From positions 141,413,789-141,477,788 of the forward strand of contig NC_037689.1 in the NCBI RefSeq assembly GCF_003255815.1: a DNA stretch of 64,000 bases, given 5' to 3'. The position numbers and the translations under genes were made by a program. Shown here piece by piece: positions 23,001 through 35,039 of this stretch. This DNA is from Theropithecus gelada (taxonomy: Eukaryota > Chordata > Mammalia > Primates > Cercopithecidae). The notes under the pieces are model-generated. The model was not told the DNA's origin and did no database searches. It saw only the letters and a list, made by a program, of their open reading frames with translations. The stretch's first letter is position 1. Each line of letters opens with the position of its first letter.

Positions 23001-24524
23001 TATAAGGTAATCTTCCTTTTTTTAAATTAACTTTGTTTGGCATGGCTATAGGGCTCAGTAAGAATTTTGTGCACTTTTATCAATAGGATAGTTTTCTCTA
23101 GAATATTTTCAATGTTGGTTTCTATATGAGATGGTATTAACTCAGGTTGTAAAAGAAATGGTATAAACCTAGAATACCATAATATACGTTCAATTGTATT
23201 TCAGTTAAGCCTGGCAACTCTGGGGTCTCTGTTTAGACTGTCCTTGAATAAGGAGGCTCTACCTCAACACACTCACAATATAGTGAGGGACGATGTCGGA
23301 TCTTCTCTTCACTTCTGTTTCTTGAGGATAACATATATAGCCTTAGATGGGTATAAGAAAGGAGATAGTTTGGGACTGGGAGCATGGAAATAGGTTAAAT
23401 TCAATTACTAGCATATGGACTTTGAAGACCCAGGTAAAGATCCAAATATGTAGTTAAGGCCACAGGACTTGAGCCTACACAAGCTTTTGAAGCTTGAAAC
23501 AAATGAGGGGAGTATATGCTTTAATTTATAATGCAATTTAATTTCATCATTTCTGTTTTTCACAAACTGGCTCTTATTTTATTTCATTACGAGCTAACAA
23601 ATGACAAGGCAAAGTTAAGCATGCACACACATAAATCTACTAAATCATAAGGCAGGAAAAGATTTAATAATTTCTATCATTCAATGGGCAAATTTGTTTG
23701 CATGCTCATATTACTGTAGTCAAAACCAAAATCAACACTTTTTTTCTGAAAACTATTGTTCTAAATTATTGAATTTATATTAAAGGCACATATAGCCTAT
23801 CCAGGCCATGTCACCACTCCCAGCTCTATCCTCCCTATTTTGAGTAATGATGCTTATGGGTATTTGGGGCAAAGGAGATATGTCAAGAATATGTTTGGAA
23901 TTATTGCATGAAGAGAATATTATCAAAACACACTTAGAATAATGAAGAGATCAATTTCAAAAGTAGAAAGACAGGAAAGAAATGAGTTCATACAGTATAT
24001 CTGTATATCTTATAGAGAATCAAGATCTGTAGAAAAATGGAATAATAATATTGGGCTGGTGAGGAAGACTGAATCATCTGATTCTATTGAATGGTTAAAA
24101 AAGAATATATAAAAAATGGAAACATAAACAAAAACATCTGTGAGGGACACATAAACTCAACTATGTTTAAAAGGCTCATGAATTGAGGTTTTGTTTCCTT
24201 GTACGCCTCCCACCCCCCAAAGAAAGAAACTACAAAATATAAATTTCTTAAAAGCCTCAGAAAGTACAATTTTTAAAAAGAACAGAAAACCTTTGTGACT
24301 ATACAGGCCACAGCTAATATTGATGGCGTGTTTTGCAGCCAACCTGTAAGGATGTTAATACGCTTTTAATACCTATGCTGCCATTTCTGAACATGATAAA
24401 AAATAAAGATGAAGCTGATTGATATACAATCAATCAACCCTGCTTGATATGGTTTAGGGGACATGTGTGAGTTTAAAAATCATTTTGTACAGCAATCACT
24501 GAATCATCAGAGAATACAGTAGTA
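23001..24524. other. Unassigned AT-rich DNA
   Basis: No gene or nameable repeat. Two overlapping frames on - at 24084-24342 share no family motif. Confidence 0.45.
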
Positions 24525-24916
24525 TCTACTGTGTGACATGAGAAATAGAATCTGTTTAGGGTTTAAATTACACATCATACATGATATGTATGTAAAAGTG
24601 ATTTTCCTGAGAATTTTCAAAAAAAATTGGTTAGCAACAAAGAGCAAACACAAAACTCAAGAAGTAAAATGCCTAAAATGGTGATCATAAAAACATATGT
24701 TTAATTAGCTACATCTTTTATAGACAATCTGATATATAAGTAGAAAGAAACCATTCATTCATGAACATCTAAGTTAAATTCACAATATATACTTAGTGCA
24801 GCCATGATTCTCTTTGCTAGATTACTGACATCACAGTAGGTTTCTATGATTCTCTCTTGAATAAAGCAATGACTTGAAAAGCTCCAGCACACAAGCTGCT
24901 ATTATAGCCTCCTAAA
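24525..24916 (+). repeat. About 390-bp direct repeat, copy 1
   Basis: It aligns to 26171-26564 over its whole length, by eye about 85% identical, in the same orientation 1.65 kb away. Shared blocks include aacatatgtttaattagct, atgattctctttg and tatagcctcctaaa. It may be an old local duplication or two copies of an interspersed repeat that I do not recognise. It lacks clear LTR ends. Confidence 0.85.
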
Positions 24917-25104
24917 ATCAGATTTCCAACTACAAATGGTCCTGACAAATCCTTAAGGAATTATTCTTCTATTGATAACAGGGTAATTTTTACTAAGTTG
25001 TCTTCCTTTGTTCTCAGGCTGAGGTCTTCCCTGGTTCTCTGTTCCTTCCACTTGCATTATAGTGATACAGACATTAAATTCATAAACTCATTGATTTTCT
25101 CATA

Positions 25105-25230
25105 CTAATGTTTAATGAAGGACTAAGACCTAGCAGATACTATGTTTTATACGGGGAATTTAGTGGTGAACACTACAAAATCCAGGCTCACATGCCCTTC
25201 ATACTGATGTGGAGGAGTGTAATAAATGTC
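25105..25230 (-). repeat. L2 LINE 3' end (reverse)
   Basis: On + it reads gcagatactatgttttatac, gtggtgaacactac, catgcccttcatactgatg, the reversed L2 tail. Confidence 0.55.
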
Positions 25231-25314
25231 AATTACATTGGTTTCCTCAAATGATTCTGTGGTCTCAAGGTGGCATTAGAAACACTAGAGGACATGCTTG
25301 AAATATATATATAT

Positions 25315-25470
25315 ATCCCTGAATACCACATATAGAGATTCCATTTCATAGATTTGAAATAGAATCTGGAAACTTATAGTTAACAACAAACAAATGAAAC
25401 AAACTAAAAATCTCTCCAAGTGTGCTTTGTGGTACACAGCCAGGCTTAGGAACCATTGATCTAGTGTAAA
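25315..25470 (+). repeat. MER5A-like hAT MITE
   Basis: The order agagattccatttcatagat, ctctccaagtg, gtacacagccaggcttagg, aaccattg fits the MER5A body and its 3' terminal inverted repeat (tttgagaaccactg type). A short (TA)n lies just upstream. Confidence 0.6.
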
Positions 25471-26170
25471 GTAACATTTGATTTTGTAAAAGAAAGCAAA
25501 AAAACCGTATCTTTATTCTCTTCCATCAGAAATGTTGAGGGCCAATATGGCTTATATGGGCTCTGTGGGTGGTTATAGTGATAGAGGAATGAATGACCAG
25601 AACATAACAGACTGGAAGTAATGACTTCCTGCAGTTAGAGTTTGAAAGTCACATATGTAACAAACCTAAACATGTATCCCTGAACTTAAAAGCTAAAAAG
25701 CACACCAAAAAAATTAATTTAAATTGAAAAATACTAATGAGGTAGTAAAATTTTATTTTAAAGTTTCTAAATTTAGAACATGTGTATTTTAAACAAAAAT
25801 AAGCTTTTTAAATTTCAGCATTTAATTACATAACATTTTAATAGGAGATAGAAATGTTTAACCTTTAAATTCTGCACATATGTGGTGTATATGCAGGAAT
25901 ATTTCCACATCTCTCAATCATACACAGGCTTTAATCTATTTAAGTATTGAATTAAAACAAAATTCCCCACTAACAGATGTATCAGAAGCCAAAACAACTG
26001 GTTAGCTAATTAATACAAAAATGCCTGAAACTAAGAATATGTTCATACTTAAAATAGTAATTACTGGCTTATGCTCATGAGATTGATAAATAGCCTCTCT
26101 GTGGTGATATAGTTAACCAAGTTAAGACTTCAAGTTCAAAATAACAATTCACCATATGGAGTTATACCTT
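25471..26170. other. Unassigned AT-rich DNA
   Basis: No gene or nameable repeat. The tract aacaaacctaaacatgtatc at about 25660 recalls an L1 3' end but is too short to call. Confidence 0.45.
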
Positions 26171-26564
26171 CTCCACTATGTAACATGAGAAATAGAGTCT
26201 GTTTAGAGTTTAAATTAGACATCATACATGATTTGTAGGTATAAGTAATTTTCCTAAGAATTTTCAAACAATTTGGTTAGCAACAAAGAACAAGCAAAAC
26301 TCAAGAAGAAAAATGTCTAAAATAATCATAAAACATAAACATATGTTTAATTAGCTACATCTTTAATATAGAGGAGCTGATATACAAGTATAAAGAAACC
26401 ATTTGTTCATGAGCATCTGAGTTAAATTCACAGTATATACTTAGTGCACCCATGATTCTCTTTGTTAGATTATAGACATCACAGTAATTTCCTGAGATTC
26501 TCTTTTGAATGAAGCAATGATGTGCAAAGCTCCAGCAAACAAGCTGTTTTTATAGCCTCCTAAA
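26171..26564 (+). repeat. About 390-bp direct repeat, copy 2
   Basis: Partner of 24525-24916. The ends coincide with those of copy 1 (ccactatgtaacatg at the start, tatagcctcctaaa at the end) and the flanks differ. Confidence 0.85.
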
Positions 26565-26649
26565 TGACAAAAATGCACAACAATAAACACAATGGGAAGA
26601 AAACCACAATGAAGACGTGATTTCTAATAATTATCTGAAGTTGGTGCTA

Positions 26650-26958
26650 TACACAATGGTTGTGACTCCCTTCCAAAATATGTTAAAATCTAATATCCAA
26701 TGTGATGTTATTAAGAGCTGGGGCCTATGGGATGCGATTAGGTCATGAGAGTGGAATCTTCATGAATGGGATTAATGACTTTATAAAAGAGGTCCCAAGA
26801 GTTCTTTTGTTCACATCCATTATATGAAGGTACGGCATAGAACTGCCATCTATGAACCAGGAAGTGGACCTTCACCAGAGAACAAATCTGCCCATGCCCT
26901 AATCTTGGAATTCCCAGTTACCAAAACTGTGAGCAATAAATTTCTGTTATATATAATG
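26650..26958 (+). repeat. MaLR LTR (MLT1 group), 3' truncated
   Basis: Clear LTR order: aatgtgatgttattaagagc, tgcgattaggtcatgagagt, catgaatgggattaatgac, ataaaagaggtcccaaga, catctatgaaccaggaagtg, gtgagcaataaatttctg. It ends right after the poly(A) signal region. The 63-codon frame at 26824-27015 is chance. Confidence 0.8.
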
Positions 26959-27265
26959 TCAAGATGCCAGCATGATACGTTTCTGGTAAAGGCTCTCTTT
27001 CTGGCTTGTAGATGATTGCTTTTTTGCTGTTTCTTCACATGGCTGACAGAAAGAGAGAGACAGAGAGAGTGAGAGAGAGAGAGAGAAAGCAGGCAAGCTC
27101 CTGTGTCTCTTCTCATAACAGTATGAATCTCATAATGAGAGCCCACCCTAGTGACCTTGTCCAAACCTAATTATCTCTCAAAGGCTCCATCTTCAAGTGC
27201 CATCACCTTGGGGGTTAAGGCTTCATCTTGTAAGTTTGGGTGGTACTAAATTCAGTCCATAGTAA
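26959..27265 (-). repeat. MaLR LTR (MLT1 group), inverted
   Basis: On + it reads ttctggtaaaggctctct, cttcacatggctgac, aaaggctccatcttcaagtg, ccatcaccttgggggttaag and attcagtccatag, the reverse complement of an MLT1-type LTR. It abuts the + copy at 26958/26959, 3' side to 3' side, and both lack the terminal part. The internal CT-rich stretch has become a GA repeat on this strand. Confidence 0.75.
27048..27088. repeat. (GA)n low-complexity tract
   Basis: An interrupted GA repeat within the inverted MaLR LTR, grown from its CTCTCT stretch. Confidence 0.9.
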
Positions 27266-28394
27266 CACTTTTAGATTTGAACTTCTCCATACTCTGTTGC
27301 AAATTAAATCAATTTCTTTGGGACGATATATGGAACACTCTGTTTATAGCCTGCTTTTCCCAAGAAAAATCCTTGAGCCATGGCTTTGGAGTTGAAAATG
27401 GAGACAACGTCACACTTATCTCCGAGTGACACTCCTAGTTTAAGGCTGGGTGCTCATTTCCGGGGGAGGGTGGGGGACGAAGTAGACTCAGATCTTCTGC
27501 TTGCCTCTCCCAGCATGAAGTTGCCATCCTGCAAGAGGGGAAAAGGCTAATCAGTGACCCAATATTCTTGGCAGTGTTTCACCCAAGGTAGAGCCTTAGT
27601 CTCACAAGCGTGGGCTGGGAAGAAAAAGGAAGCTCCTATTTCTTAGTTTCACTCATCCAGAATTTACGTTTAGCAACAGGTAGCTGGGGACCGGATGAGA
27701 AATGTTGACTTCCTGCCCATGCTTCCTGAGAGGTTAGTCCTGTGACTAAAAGCTGGAGGCAGAAGAATTCCTCTGTTTTGGGCTGCATCCGTCTGGAATG
27801 GAGTTTCTGGCTCACTGAGCTCTGACAGAGGAAGAAGAGAATGGTTCTTAGTTCAATAACCACAGACTCTCACAATTCTTGAAGAATTTTAATAGATTTT
27901 TGGAATAAAGGTTTCTCAATTTGCTATATACATTTAGTACCATTTCCTGAGACTTAAATGTATACACACATGCACATGCGTGCACACACACGTGCATATA
28001 AATATATCATATACATATAATACGTGTATAATTTTCAACAATTTCACTGGGTCACAGGTCTAAGAATATTCTCACCCTGTAACACCAGAAGTGGAACAAT
28101 CCGAGTAGTAATGTATTTAACTGCTTGGAAAAAAGTTAAAATTATTGACTAAAGAAATAAAATTAGTTAAACAAAACAGAGGTTATTTGGATATTTTCAG
28201 CTCATAGCAAATTAATGGGTATTCTGCAATTTAGTAGTTCCAGAACATACATTCCAGCTTCTACTCTTTTTTGTGATAAACTAAAGCCCATCATTTGAAA
28301 TCTCCAACCAAGTAAACAACAGTCTCTAGTAGGTTTTTGCTGCTTCCTTCTAAAATATGAACAAAGGAATATCACCACACATCTAAGAAAAACA
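27266..28394. other. Unassigned, partly GC-elevated DNA
   Basis: 27380-27870 is richer in G+C than its surroundings and reads like an old ERV/LTR remnant, but I cannot name it. At 27960-28030 there is a CA/TG and TA-rich microsatellite-like tract. No coding frame is supported. Confidence 0.4.
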
Positions 28395-29156
28395 TGTACA
28401 GAAAGAAAACAAGAGAAAAAAAGCAAATCAGTTCAGATGAAAGAAACAAAATTAAAAGAATAAAAATTACTTTAAAAAGATCTATAGTAAGTTTCCAGAG
28501 AGTGAAACAAGATAGAAAATCCCCGCCCCCCCAAAAAAGGAAACACACAACTATGGAAAAAGAAAAATCAGAGAAAAAGAAAAATGTCTTGGAAATTTTA
28601 AATCACCAACAAATTTTAAATCACCAAACAAATAAATATTTTATTTAATATAAAAACTTGAAGTTCAATTTAAATACATCTTATAAAATAATGAAATAAA
28701 AAGATTTAAAATGTGGAAAATATAAAATTAGTGTTTGTAGTTTTAATATATGATTATTAGGCATTCTATAAAGGGAGAATACAGAATCAATGAGTAAAAC
28801 ATATTCAGTAAATAATAGAAGAGACTTTCCCAAAGAATACAGAACTCTTCATATCAAAATACCCAGAACAATAAATGAAAATTGATCACCTTTCTTTTCT
28901 ATAGAGTTGTAAAGTTTTCTAACAGCAAAGAAAATACAAAAGCAAACTCCTCCTGGGAGCTAGGGCTGGAGTTGTTGAAAAGCAGACAGTTACATACAAA
29001 AGAATGTGTAGTTCTGACATCAAACTTTTCATCAATTATGCTGAATGTGAGAAACCAACAAAGAAATGCTTCAAACTTTGAGAAGAAAATGCACAGATGT
29101 GAGAAAGTTTTCGCTCTCTAAACTATCAAATGTAAAGGTAAAAGAAGGAACTTTTC
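28395..29156 (+). mobile_element. HAL1/L1M ORF1 remnant, 5' part
   Basis: The segment agagactttcccaaagaat, the aaagttttctaacagcaaag block, gtagttctgacatcaaac and atgctgaatgtgagaaacc follows the ORF1 of HAL1 (half-L1) or old L1M. The frame at 28882-29121 contains TSNFSSIMLNVRNQQRNASNF, recalling the ORF1 C-terminal domain motif. The lysine-rich frame at 28394-28648 may be the diverged N-terminal part. An AluY cuts it at 29157. Confidence 0.6.
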
Positions 29157-29467
29157 GGCCGGGCGCGGTGGCTCACGCCTGTAATCCCAGCACTTTGGGA
29201 GGCCGAGGTGGGCGGATCACGAGGTCAGGAGATCAAGACCATCCTGGCTAACACGGTGAAACCCCGTCTCTACTAAAAATACAAAAACAAACAAAACTAG
29301 CTGGGCGTTGCTGCGGGCACCTGTAGTCCCAGCTACTCAGGAAGCTGAGGCAGGAGAATGTTGTGAACCCGGGAGGCGGAGCTTGCAGTGAGCCAAGATC
29401 ACACCACTGCACTCCAGCCTGGGCGACAGAGCGAGACTCCGTCTCAAAAAAAAAAAAAAAAAGAAGA
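29157..29467 (+). mobile_element. AluY element
   Basis: Full-length, with the CpG-rich start ggccgggcgcggtggctcac still intact, the gagatcaagaccatcctgg block and an A tail of about 17. The many retained CpGs mark it as young. It carries an extra caaacaa in the middle A-rich linker. Confidence 0.95.
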
Positions 29468-29760
29468 ACCAAGCAGGAAGGGCCTGAACACGTTCATTTC
29501 ATGTATTTCAAGATGTTTTTTGAGAAAATCCTCTAGGAAAAATACAAAGCGAGGTAGATGAAGACATAGAATCCAATAAAGCAATAAAGGAAATTTCAGG
29601 ATTGCAGCCATTTAAGAGTCCTACAGAGCAGTCCAGCTGACAGTGTGAGGAGAGGGGATCCAGAATGGAAGATTCTGCATTATAAAAGAAACTGAGAGAC
29701 TAGACAAAATGATTAAAATGATTGTTAGCTTAGAAAAATTTGAGATCACGGTAAAATCAA
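29468..29760 (+). mobile_element. HAL1/L1M remnant, part after the AluY
   Basis: It continues the same element with tttcaagatgttttttgaga, aaatcctctaggaaaaat, and gaggagaggggatccagaat, the HAL1 region downstream of ORF1. Confidence 0.55.
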
Positions 29761-30328
29761 TTGTGGCTTATAGAAAAGAAAAATGCATTTGAAATGGACT
29801 CTAAAATTATTCTACTATATGCAGTTAGGTGGCTGTGACATTGAATGGGTAGAGATAGGAATGTGCTCTTAAGCATACTACTGTTGGTTAGTAGATCCGA
29901 CATAGCTATTTTTAACTGAAAATTTGGAACAAATTGCTGTTTTTCTGGGTGAGCCACACAAAAAATAGTCGGCTTGTGTTTCAAGGCCGTTTGTATGAAT
30001 ATCTGTTCTTAAATTTTGTAATCTCATTTGAAGGACTTTAGGAATAGATATATCATGTTTCATTTATTGGCTACATTCATTAAATGAAGTGACAGGCACT
30101 ACTTAAGTTGCTGTGTCTTTTTTCTCTTCTTTTTTATTTTTATTTGCTGAATTTATATAATTGAATTTGTATAAAATAAATGGAGAAAGGTGCAAACTCT
30201 CTGTCATCCTTCCTTTGGGCCTCTCACTGGAAACTGCACACCTTATCATTCGATATTAAAATGATACACAATATAACTTAGGTTAAAAGCATGGTGGAGA
30301 ATGATGGATTAATGAATGACAAGGAGAT
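29761..30328. other. Unassigned DNA
   Basis: No gene or nameable repeat is visible. Confidence 0.45.
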
Positions 30329-30338
30329 GAAAGAGGCA

Positions 30339-30655
30339 GCCGGGTGCGGTGGCTCACGCCTGTAATCCCAGCACTTTGGGAGGCCGAGACGGGCGGATCA
30401 CGAGGTCAGGAGATCGAGACCATGCTGGCTAACACGGTGAAACCCCTTCTCTACTAAAACAATGCAGAAAACTAGCCGGGCGCGGTGGCGGGCGCCTGTA
30501 GTCCCAGCTACTCAGGAGGCTGAGGCAGGAGAATGGCGGGAACCCGGGAGGCGGAGCTTGCAGTGAGACGAGATCGCGCCACTGCACTCCAGCCTCCTGG
30601 GCAACAGAGAGAGACTCTGCCTCAAAAAAAAAAAAAACAAAAAGAAAGAAAGAAA
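30339..30655 (+). mobile_element. AluY element with 10-bp target-site duplication
   Basis: Full-length AluY (gagatcgagaccatgctggc, agaatggcgggaacccggg). The A tail ends in a (GAAA)n tract. The 10-bp duplication gaaagaggca lies at 30329-30338 and 30656-30665. It has an extra cct in the right arm (ccagcctcctgggcaac). Confidence 0.95.
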
Positions 30656-30919
30656 GAAAGAGGCATAGATGTAATTATGAACAAATAAAAATATCTTGTA
30701 ATATATTAACAAAATGTTAGATAGCTGCTTGATACAGATAGGGAGCTTTAGGTATAGAAATGGATATATGAATAGTTGGGACGATGAGTGAAGAACCTGA
30801 CAGACAGCTTATAGAAGTGAACGTAGGTGATAAAAAGGATGATGATGTGAAAGAAACTGATGGAGTGTTGGCAAAAAGAGTGAGAAATGGATGGGTATAT
30901 AAACACATGAGAGAGATTT

Positions 30920-31090
30920 ATGCATTCATTTAATGAATATGTATTCGGCAACTATTAAAGGCCAGTCACTGTGCTAGGATTGCAGACACAAGGTAAGCAC
31001 AAAGAGACTTATGTCCTCTGCCCTCATGGAGCTTGAAATTAGGCGTATTATTTGCGGGGAGTGGTAGGTGCTACGAGTCATTTTTTTATA
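30920..31090 (-). repeat. L2 LINE 3' end (reverse)
   Basis: On + it reads ttcatttaatgaatatgtat, cagtcactgtgctaggattg, tgccctcatggagcttgaaa, the reversed L2 tail. Confidence 0.75.
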
Positions 31091-32888
31091 TATAAGGAGT
31101 CAGAAAAGGATAGTGATGCAAGTTTTGGAATGGTTTTAAGTACAACTTCAAAATAAAGAGATGGCTGAATAAATTAGAGGGCATGATATGATACTAGACA
31201 AATAGCTAGAGAGATAAAGAGTTGATGAAGATGGACACTTGCAGGGCAGCTAGGTCAATAAATAAATGCAGAGATGAAAAGAGGGATGGTTGAAAAGAGA
31301 TAGAAAAATGGTAACTATAAGTAATTAATGTTAAATGAATGAATGCAAATATGAAATAATGCAGAGGTAAATGAATTCATGCTAAAATGGTAATATATAA
31401 AGACACAAGTGTGAAGAAATCAACAGTTCATTCAGAAGGAAGTTTCCAATCTACCCTCCATATTTGTATTGTTTATATATTATTGCATCTCTTTAATTCA
31501 GGGAAATAAGTACACGTGAAGAAAATGTCTACCAGATGATATACAGTTAATATTTTTAAATAGAAAATAAGTCAATGCAAACACAGCCTTTAATCTGAGG
31601 AACAGTTTTGGCTGTAGAAAATTATTGCAGATTCACACATAATATATTTTAATCCATTTCAAAAGCTGAATCTTATAGTAATTATGTACCAAAGCAATTG
31701 GCTTGTAAAAGCTCCTTAAGCTTTCAGAGTCCCATAAATATGATGGTTGCTCCCTATTTTTAGCCATCAGTAATGGTTGCTTAGCAGCACTGGAAACTCT
31801 TGTCAGAAACCACCATCACATTGTGGATGGCACTGGAAAAACTACTCTGCTTACAAACTCTCACCCAGTATGGAAGCCAATCAACTAGAGCTTCCAAGGG
31901 AGAAATTTGACAAAACACCCAAAGAAAGAAACCTACCCTGCCAAGGAGGGAGATAAGCGCAACATGAAACAAACAAAAAAGACTTGAAGTTCTTTATTTT
32001 TGTTCAGATGTCTTCTAATTACACAACAATGAAAAACAAGCTTGAAATTTCGGTGTAAATTAGGTGAGTACTGGCAAATTTCTGAATCAAATGAAAAATG
32101 CCTTACATCTGTAGGGTGTCTTGTTTTATCTATTTCATCAAAGTTTCCATTAATTCATTTATTACACACTTCATATACATTACAGCAGAAGCCTTATTAT
32201 CTGATATAATTGTGAGCAATACTTAGCTGATTAATCAAAAACACTGGCTGAAGCTGAGAATCATTTACAAATTACATATACTTATCTTAGACAACTTATG
32301 TAATTTCACATAATATAAACAAACATTTATGTTTCTCTGTGTTGGCCTCATTTTTCTTTCTCGTGGCCTTTTAAGTGTGCATGGGCCCTCTGACTAAGCT
32401 TATCATTGTAAACCACATGATAAGGCATCATCTCTAATATCAAGTTTCACTTTCTATGAAATGTAGCAGAAACTTGAGGACACCCCCTTAAGCAATTAAG
32501 GTGCAGAATGCTTCTAGATTCTTGTTTTTTCTAATCTCTCTCCCATATCTAATTCTAAAACATTTTTTAATTAACAAATTTCTTCTATCAAATCTTTTCC
32601 AATAGTTTGAGGTTTCATAAAAAGGATACCCCTCATTTTAAAATTATATTCAATTAGTTTCTGTAATTTTCGATTAAATCAAGTTATTACAATAATTTGT
32701 ACATTTGGCATAAAGTGATTTGGAAATGAACATAATGGCTGTTGGTGAGCATACAACTCAACAGGTGGAAGCAGATGCGTACAGGTGGGTAGGCAATTAG
32801 CTGTGAGTTCTCAGTATGCCTTAGAGCATTCATCACTGTATTTTACAGAAGTGATAGAGAGCATTATTAATCTAGCAAGAGGTTAGAT
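31091..32888. other. Unassigned AT-rich DNA
   Basis: 1.8 kb without gene or nameable repeat. The longest frame (31781-31972, -) has no motif. Confidence 0.5.
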
Positions 32889-32900
32889 AAGAGTGTTTTG

Positions 32901-33193
32901 GGCCTGGCCTGGTGGTTCACGCCTGTAATCCCAGCACTTTGGGAGGCTGAGGCAGGCAGATCACAAGTCAGGAGTTCGAGACCAGCCTGGCCAACATGGT
33001 GAAACCCTGTCTCTACTGAACATACAAAAAATTAGCCGGGTGTGGTGGTGCACACCTGTAATCCCAGCTACTTGGGAGGCTGAAGTAGGAGAATTGCTTG
33101 AACCCAGGAGGCAGAGGTTTCAGTGAGCCAAGATCACGCACTCCAGCCTGGGTGACACTCCAGCCTGGGTGACAGGGCGAGACTCTGTGTCAA
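32901..33193 (+). mobile_element. AluS element with 12-bp target-site duplication
   Basis: AluS type (gagttcgagaccagcctggc, agaattgcttgaacccagg). Flanked by aagagtgttttg at 32889-32900 and 33194-33205. The right arm lacks a few bases before cactccag and has a 17-bp tandem copy of actccagcctgggtgac (about 33139-33172). The poly(A) tail has been lost almost entirely. Confidence 0.95.
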
Positions 33194-33205
33194 AAGAGTG
33201 TTTTG

Positions 33206-33600
33206 ACATTCTGTGCCAGCCATTGTGCCAAGTCTTGAGCACATCAACTTGTAACTACATTAAAACTAAATTTCAAAACCGTTGTCTTTGTACAGTTGAG
33301 GTGAATCTTTGTACCATCTCTAACTCAGGCTGTGGCATTTTCCAGTAATTTCCTCTCTGAGGCGTTAATTCTCTCTGTGTACATAGTGAATCTTTATTAC
33401 AGATATCTCAAAGGTCCCTTGGTACTTTCTTGTTCTAATAATTAGTTTTTGGAGTTTTGGAGTTGGTATGCATGTTCTTGGTTAGGATACACAAAGAGAA
33501 TGATTAAATCAGGGATCTTCATATTTTGATATTTCTGATTAAGATTTAATAATGCCTTTAGAATTATATTCTAGGTTTGGGAATATAATAAATAAGTTAC
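33206..33600. other. Unassigned DNA
   Basis: No gene or nameable repeat is visible. Confidence 0.45.
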
Positions 33601-33604
33601 ACAT

Positions 33605-33768
33605 GACTGATGGCAGTCTGATATAATGGTAGGACTAATGAATTAGGAGTTAAAAGGCTAGGGTTTGAATGACGGTTCTAAGAATTTATCGCTTTTTGCT
33701 CATGGGACAAACCCATTGACCTCTTGAGATTTCAGTTTATTCCTCATAAGATAGGATAACCATATGTG
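33605..33768 (+). repeat. MIR-family SINE remnant
   Basis: It reads gcagtctgatataatggtag, gaattaggagttaaaaggct, gggtttgaatgacggttct, acccattgacctcttgagat, tcagtttattcctcataaga, in MIR order. Confidence 0.75.
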
Positions 33769-33769
33769 T

Positions 33770-34325
33770 ATCCATTATCTATTGCTGTGTAACGCATTAT
33801 CTACATATTCAAAGCTTAAAAAACAAATGCTTGCTACATCACAATTTCTATGGGTCAGAAATCCAAAAGCTACTTAGCTGAGTGGTTCCAGCTCAAGAGT
33901 CTCTCACAATCTTGCAAGTCAAGCTACTGGACAGTGCTTCAATCATCTGAAGGCTTCAATCATCTGAAAGCTTCACTGGGGTTAAGGGACTCATTTCCAA
34001 GCCCACTTAGGTGGCCTCAGTTCCTCACTGGCTACTGGATAGAGGGCAAAGGAAGAGAGTTGATTGTTGGGGAGGGGGGCGGTGCTGGAGAACAGCAAGA
34101 AGGAAGTCACAGTCCTTCTGTACCCACCGGAAGTGACATGTCATCACTTCTGCCATATTCTCACCACTGGAAGCAAGTTGCTAAGTCTAGCTCATACTGA
34201 AAATGAGTTCAGCTTCACTTCTTGAAGGGAAGCCTATCAAAGAATTTGTGAATATAATTTAAAGTTACCAAATATGTAACACTGATATTAACCGTCCTCC
34301 ACCTACTAAGATGGCCTCCATCTAG
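33770..34325 (+). repeat. Old mammalian LTR-like repeat, subfamily not assigned
   Basis: Recognisable blocks in order: ccattatctattgctgtgt, tatgggtcagaaatcc, cttagctgagtggttcc, tcatctgaaggcttc, ggtggcctcagttcctc, cggaagtgacatgtcatcac and aagatggcctccat. This is a common interspersed repeat that I associate with old ERVL-type LTRs, but the name is unverified. The frame 33850-34200 (116 codons) runs through it and is not a gene. Confidence 0.6.
33936..33969 (+). repeat. 17-bp tandem duplication
   Basis: gcttcaatcatctgaag is repeated directly with one change at the last base. The related repeat family has one unit here. Confidence 0.93.
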
Positions 34326-35039
34326 TATATTTGAGGGATGCAGCAGCAGCAACAATGACAAGAATAACAAGAAAAAGATATATCTATGATTGAATTATTT
34401 TTATGTGGAAGCAGCTTCTTGCACCTTCCTTGACTTCACTGCCTGGGACTTCTGGACCACTGCCTTCTTCCTGACAATTAGGTTATCTCTAGAGACATCA
34501 TAGAGAGGTTACTGTAGGGCAGCATATAGTTTCTTGTATTGGTGTGCCACATTAATCTCCGGAACATGGTGACACAAGCTGTTCAGTTTCATTATACTTT
34601 AATGTATAGTTGATGGCCGACAGAAGACATCTCTTATTGCAGTATCACAAACCTAGACATGAACATTGTATGTATCTATTCTTAAAAGCCTCACTGGACT
34701 TTTCTCACTCGAAACTTTTCTCTAAAATTCTTCATCTTTCTGTCATATTGGCTAACCTCTCTCTTTTGGTTATCTCGTCTTTTATTTATCCAACTTCAGA
34801 TATTCTTGTTCACCTCTTATGCAGAGCAGTTTAACTGTGTTTTTTTTTTTTTTTTTTTTTTACCTTCCATTCTAATTCATGCCTTTAGGATGTCACTTTT
34901 TACCCATAAGTGGCATGTGAAAACATTTTCCTAAACATGGTTCTCTTCTTAATAGTGCCCACTGTTAAGATAATATTTTCTCATAGTACCTGTTTATTTA
35001 TTTATTTATTCATTCACTTATTTCTATATAATTTTTTGA
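34326..35039. other. Unassigned DNA with a poly(T) run
   Basis: No gene. A run of about 22 T lies at 34840-34861, but without a recognisable element beside it. Confidence 0.45.

Noticed and set aside
24525..26564. A small LTR retrotransposon with two 390-bp LTRs
   Set aside because: The repeats have no clear TG...CA ends, no primer-binding site follows the first, and the DNA between holds an L2 tail and a MER5A rather than retroviral sequence.
26850..27164. Serine/leucine-rich minus-strand frame
   Set aside because: It is made by the GA repeat and an inverted MaLR LTR.
33850..34200. 116-codon frame on +, looks like a small protein
   Set aside because: It runs through a recognisable interspersed repeat and a 17-bp tandem duplication; no domain, no splice or start context of note.
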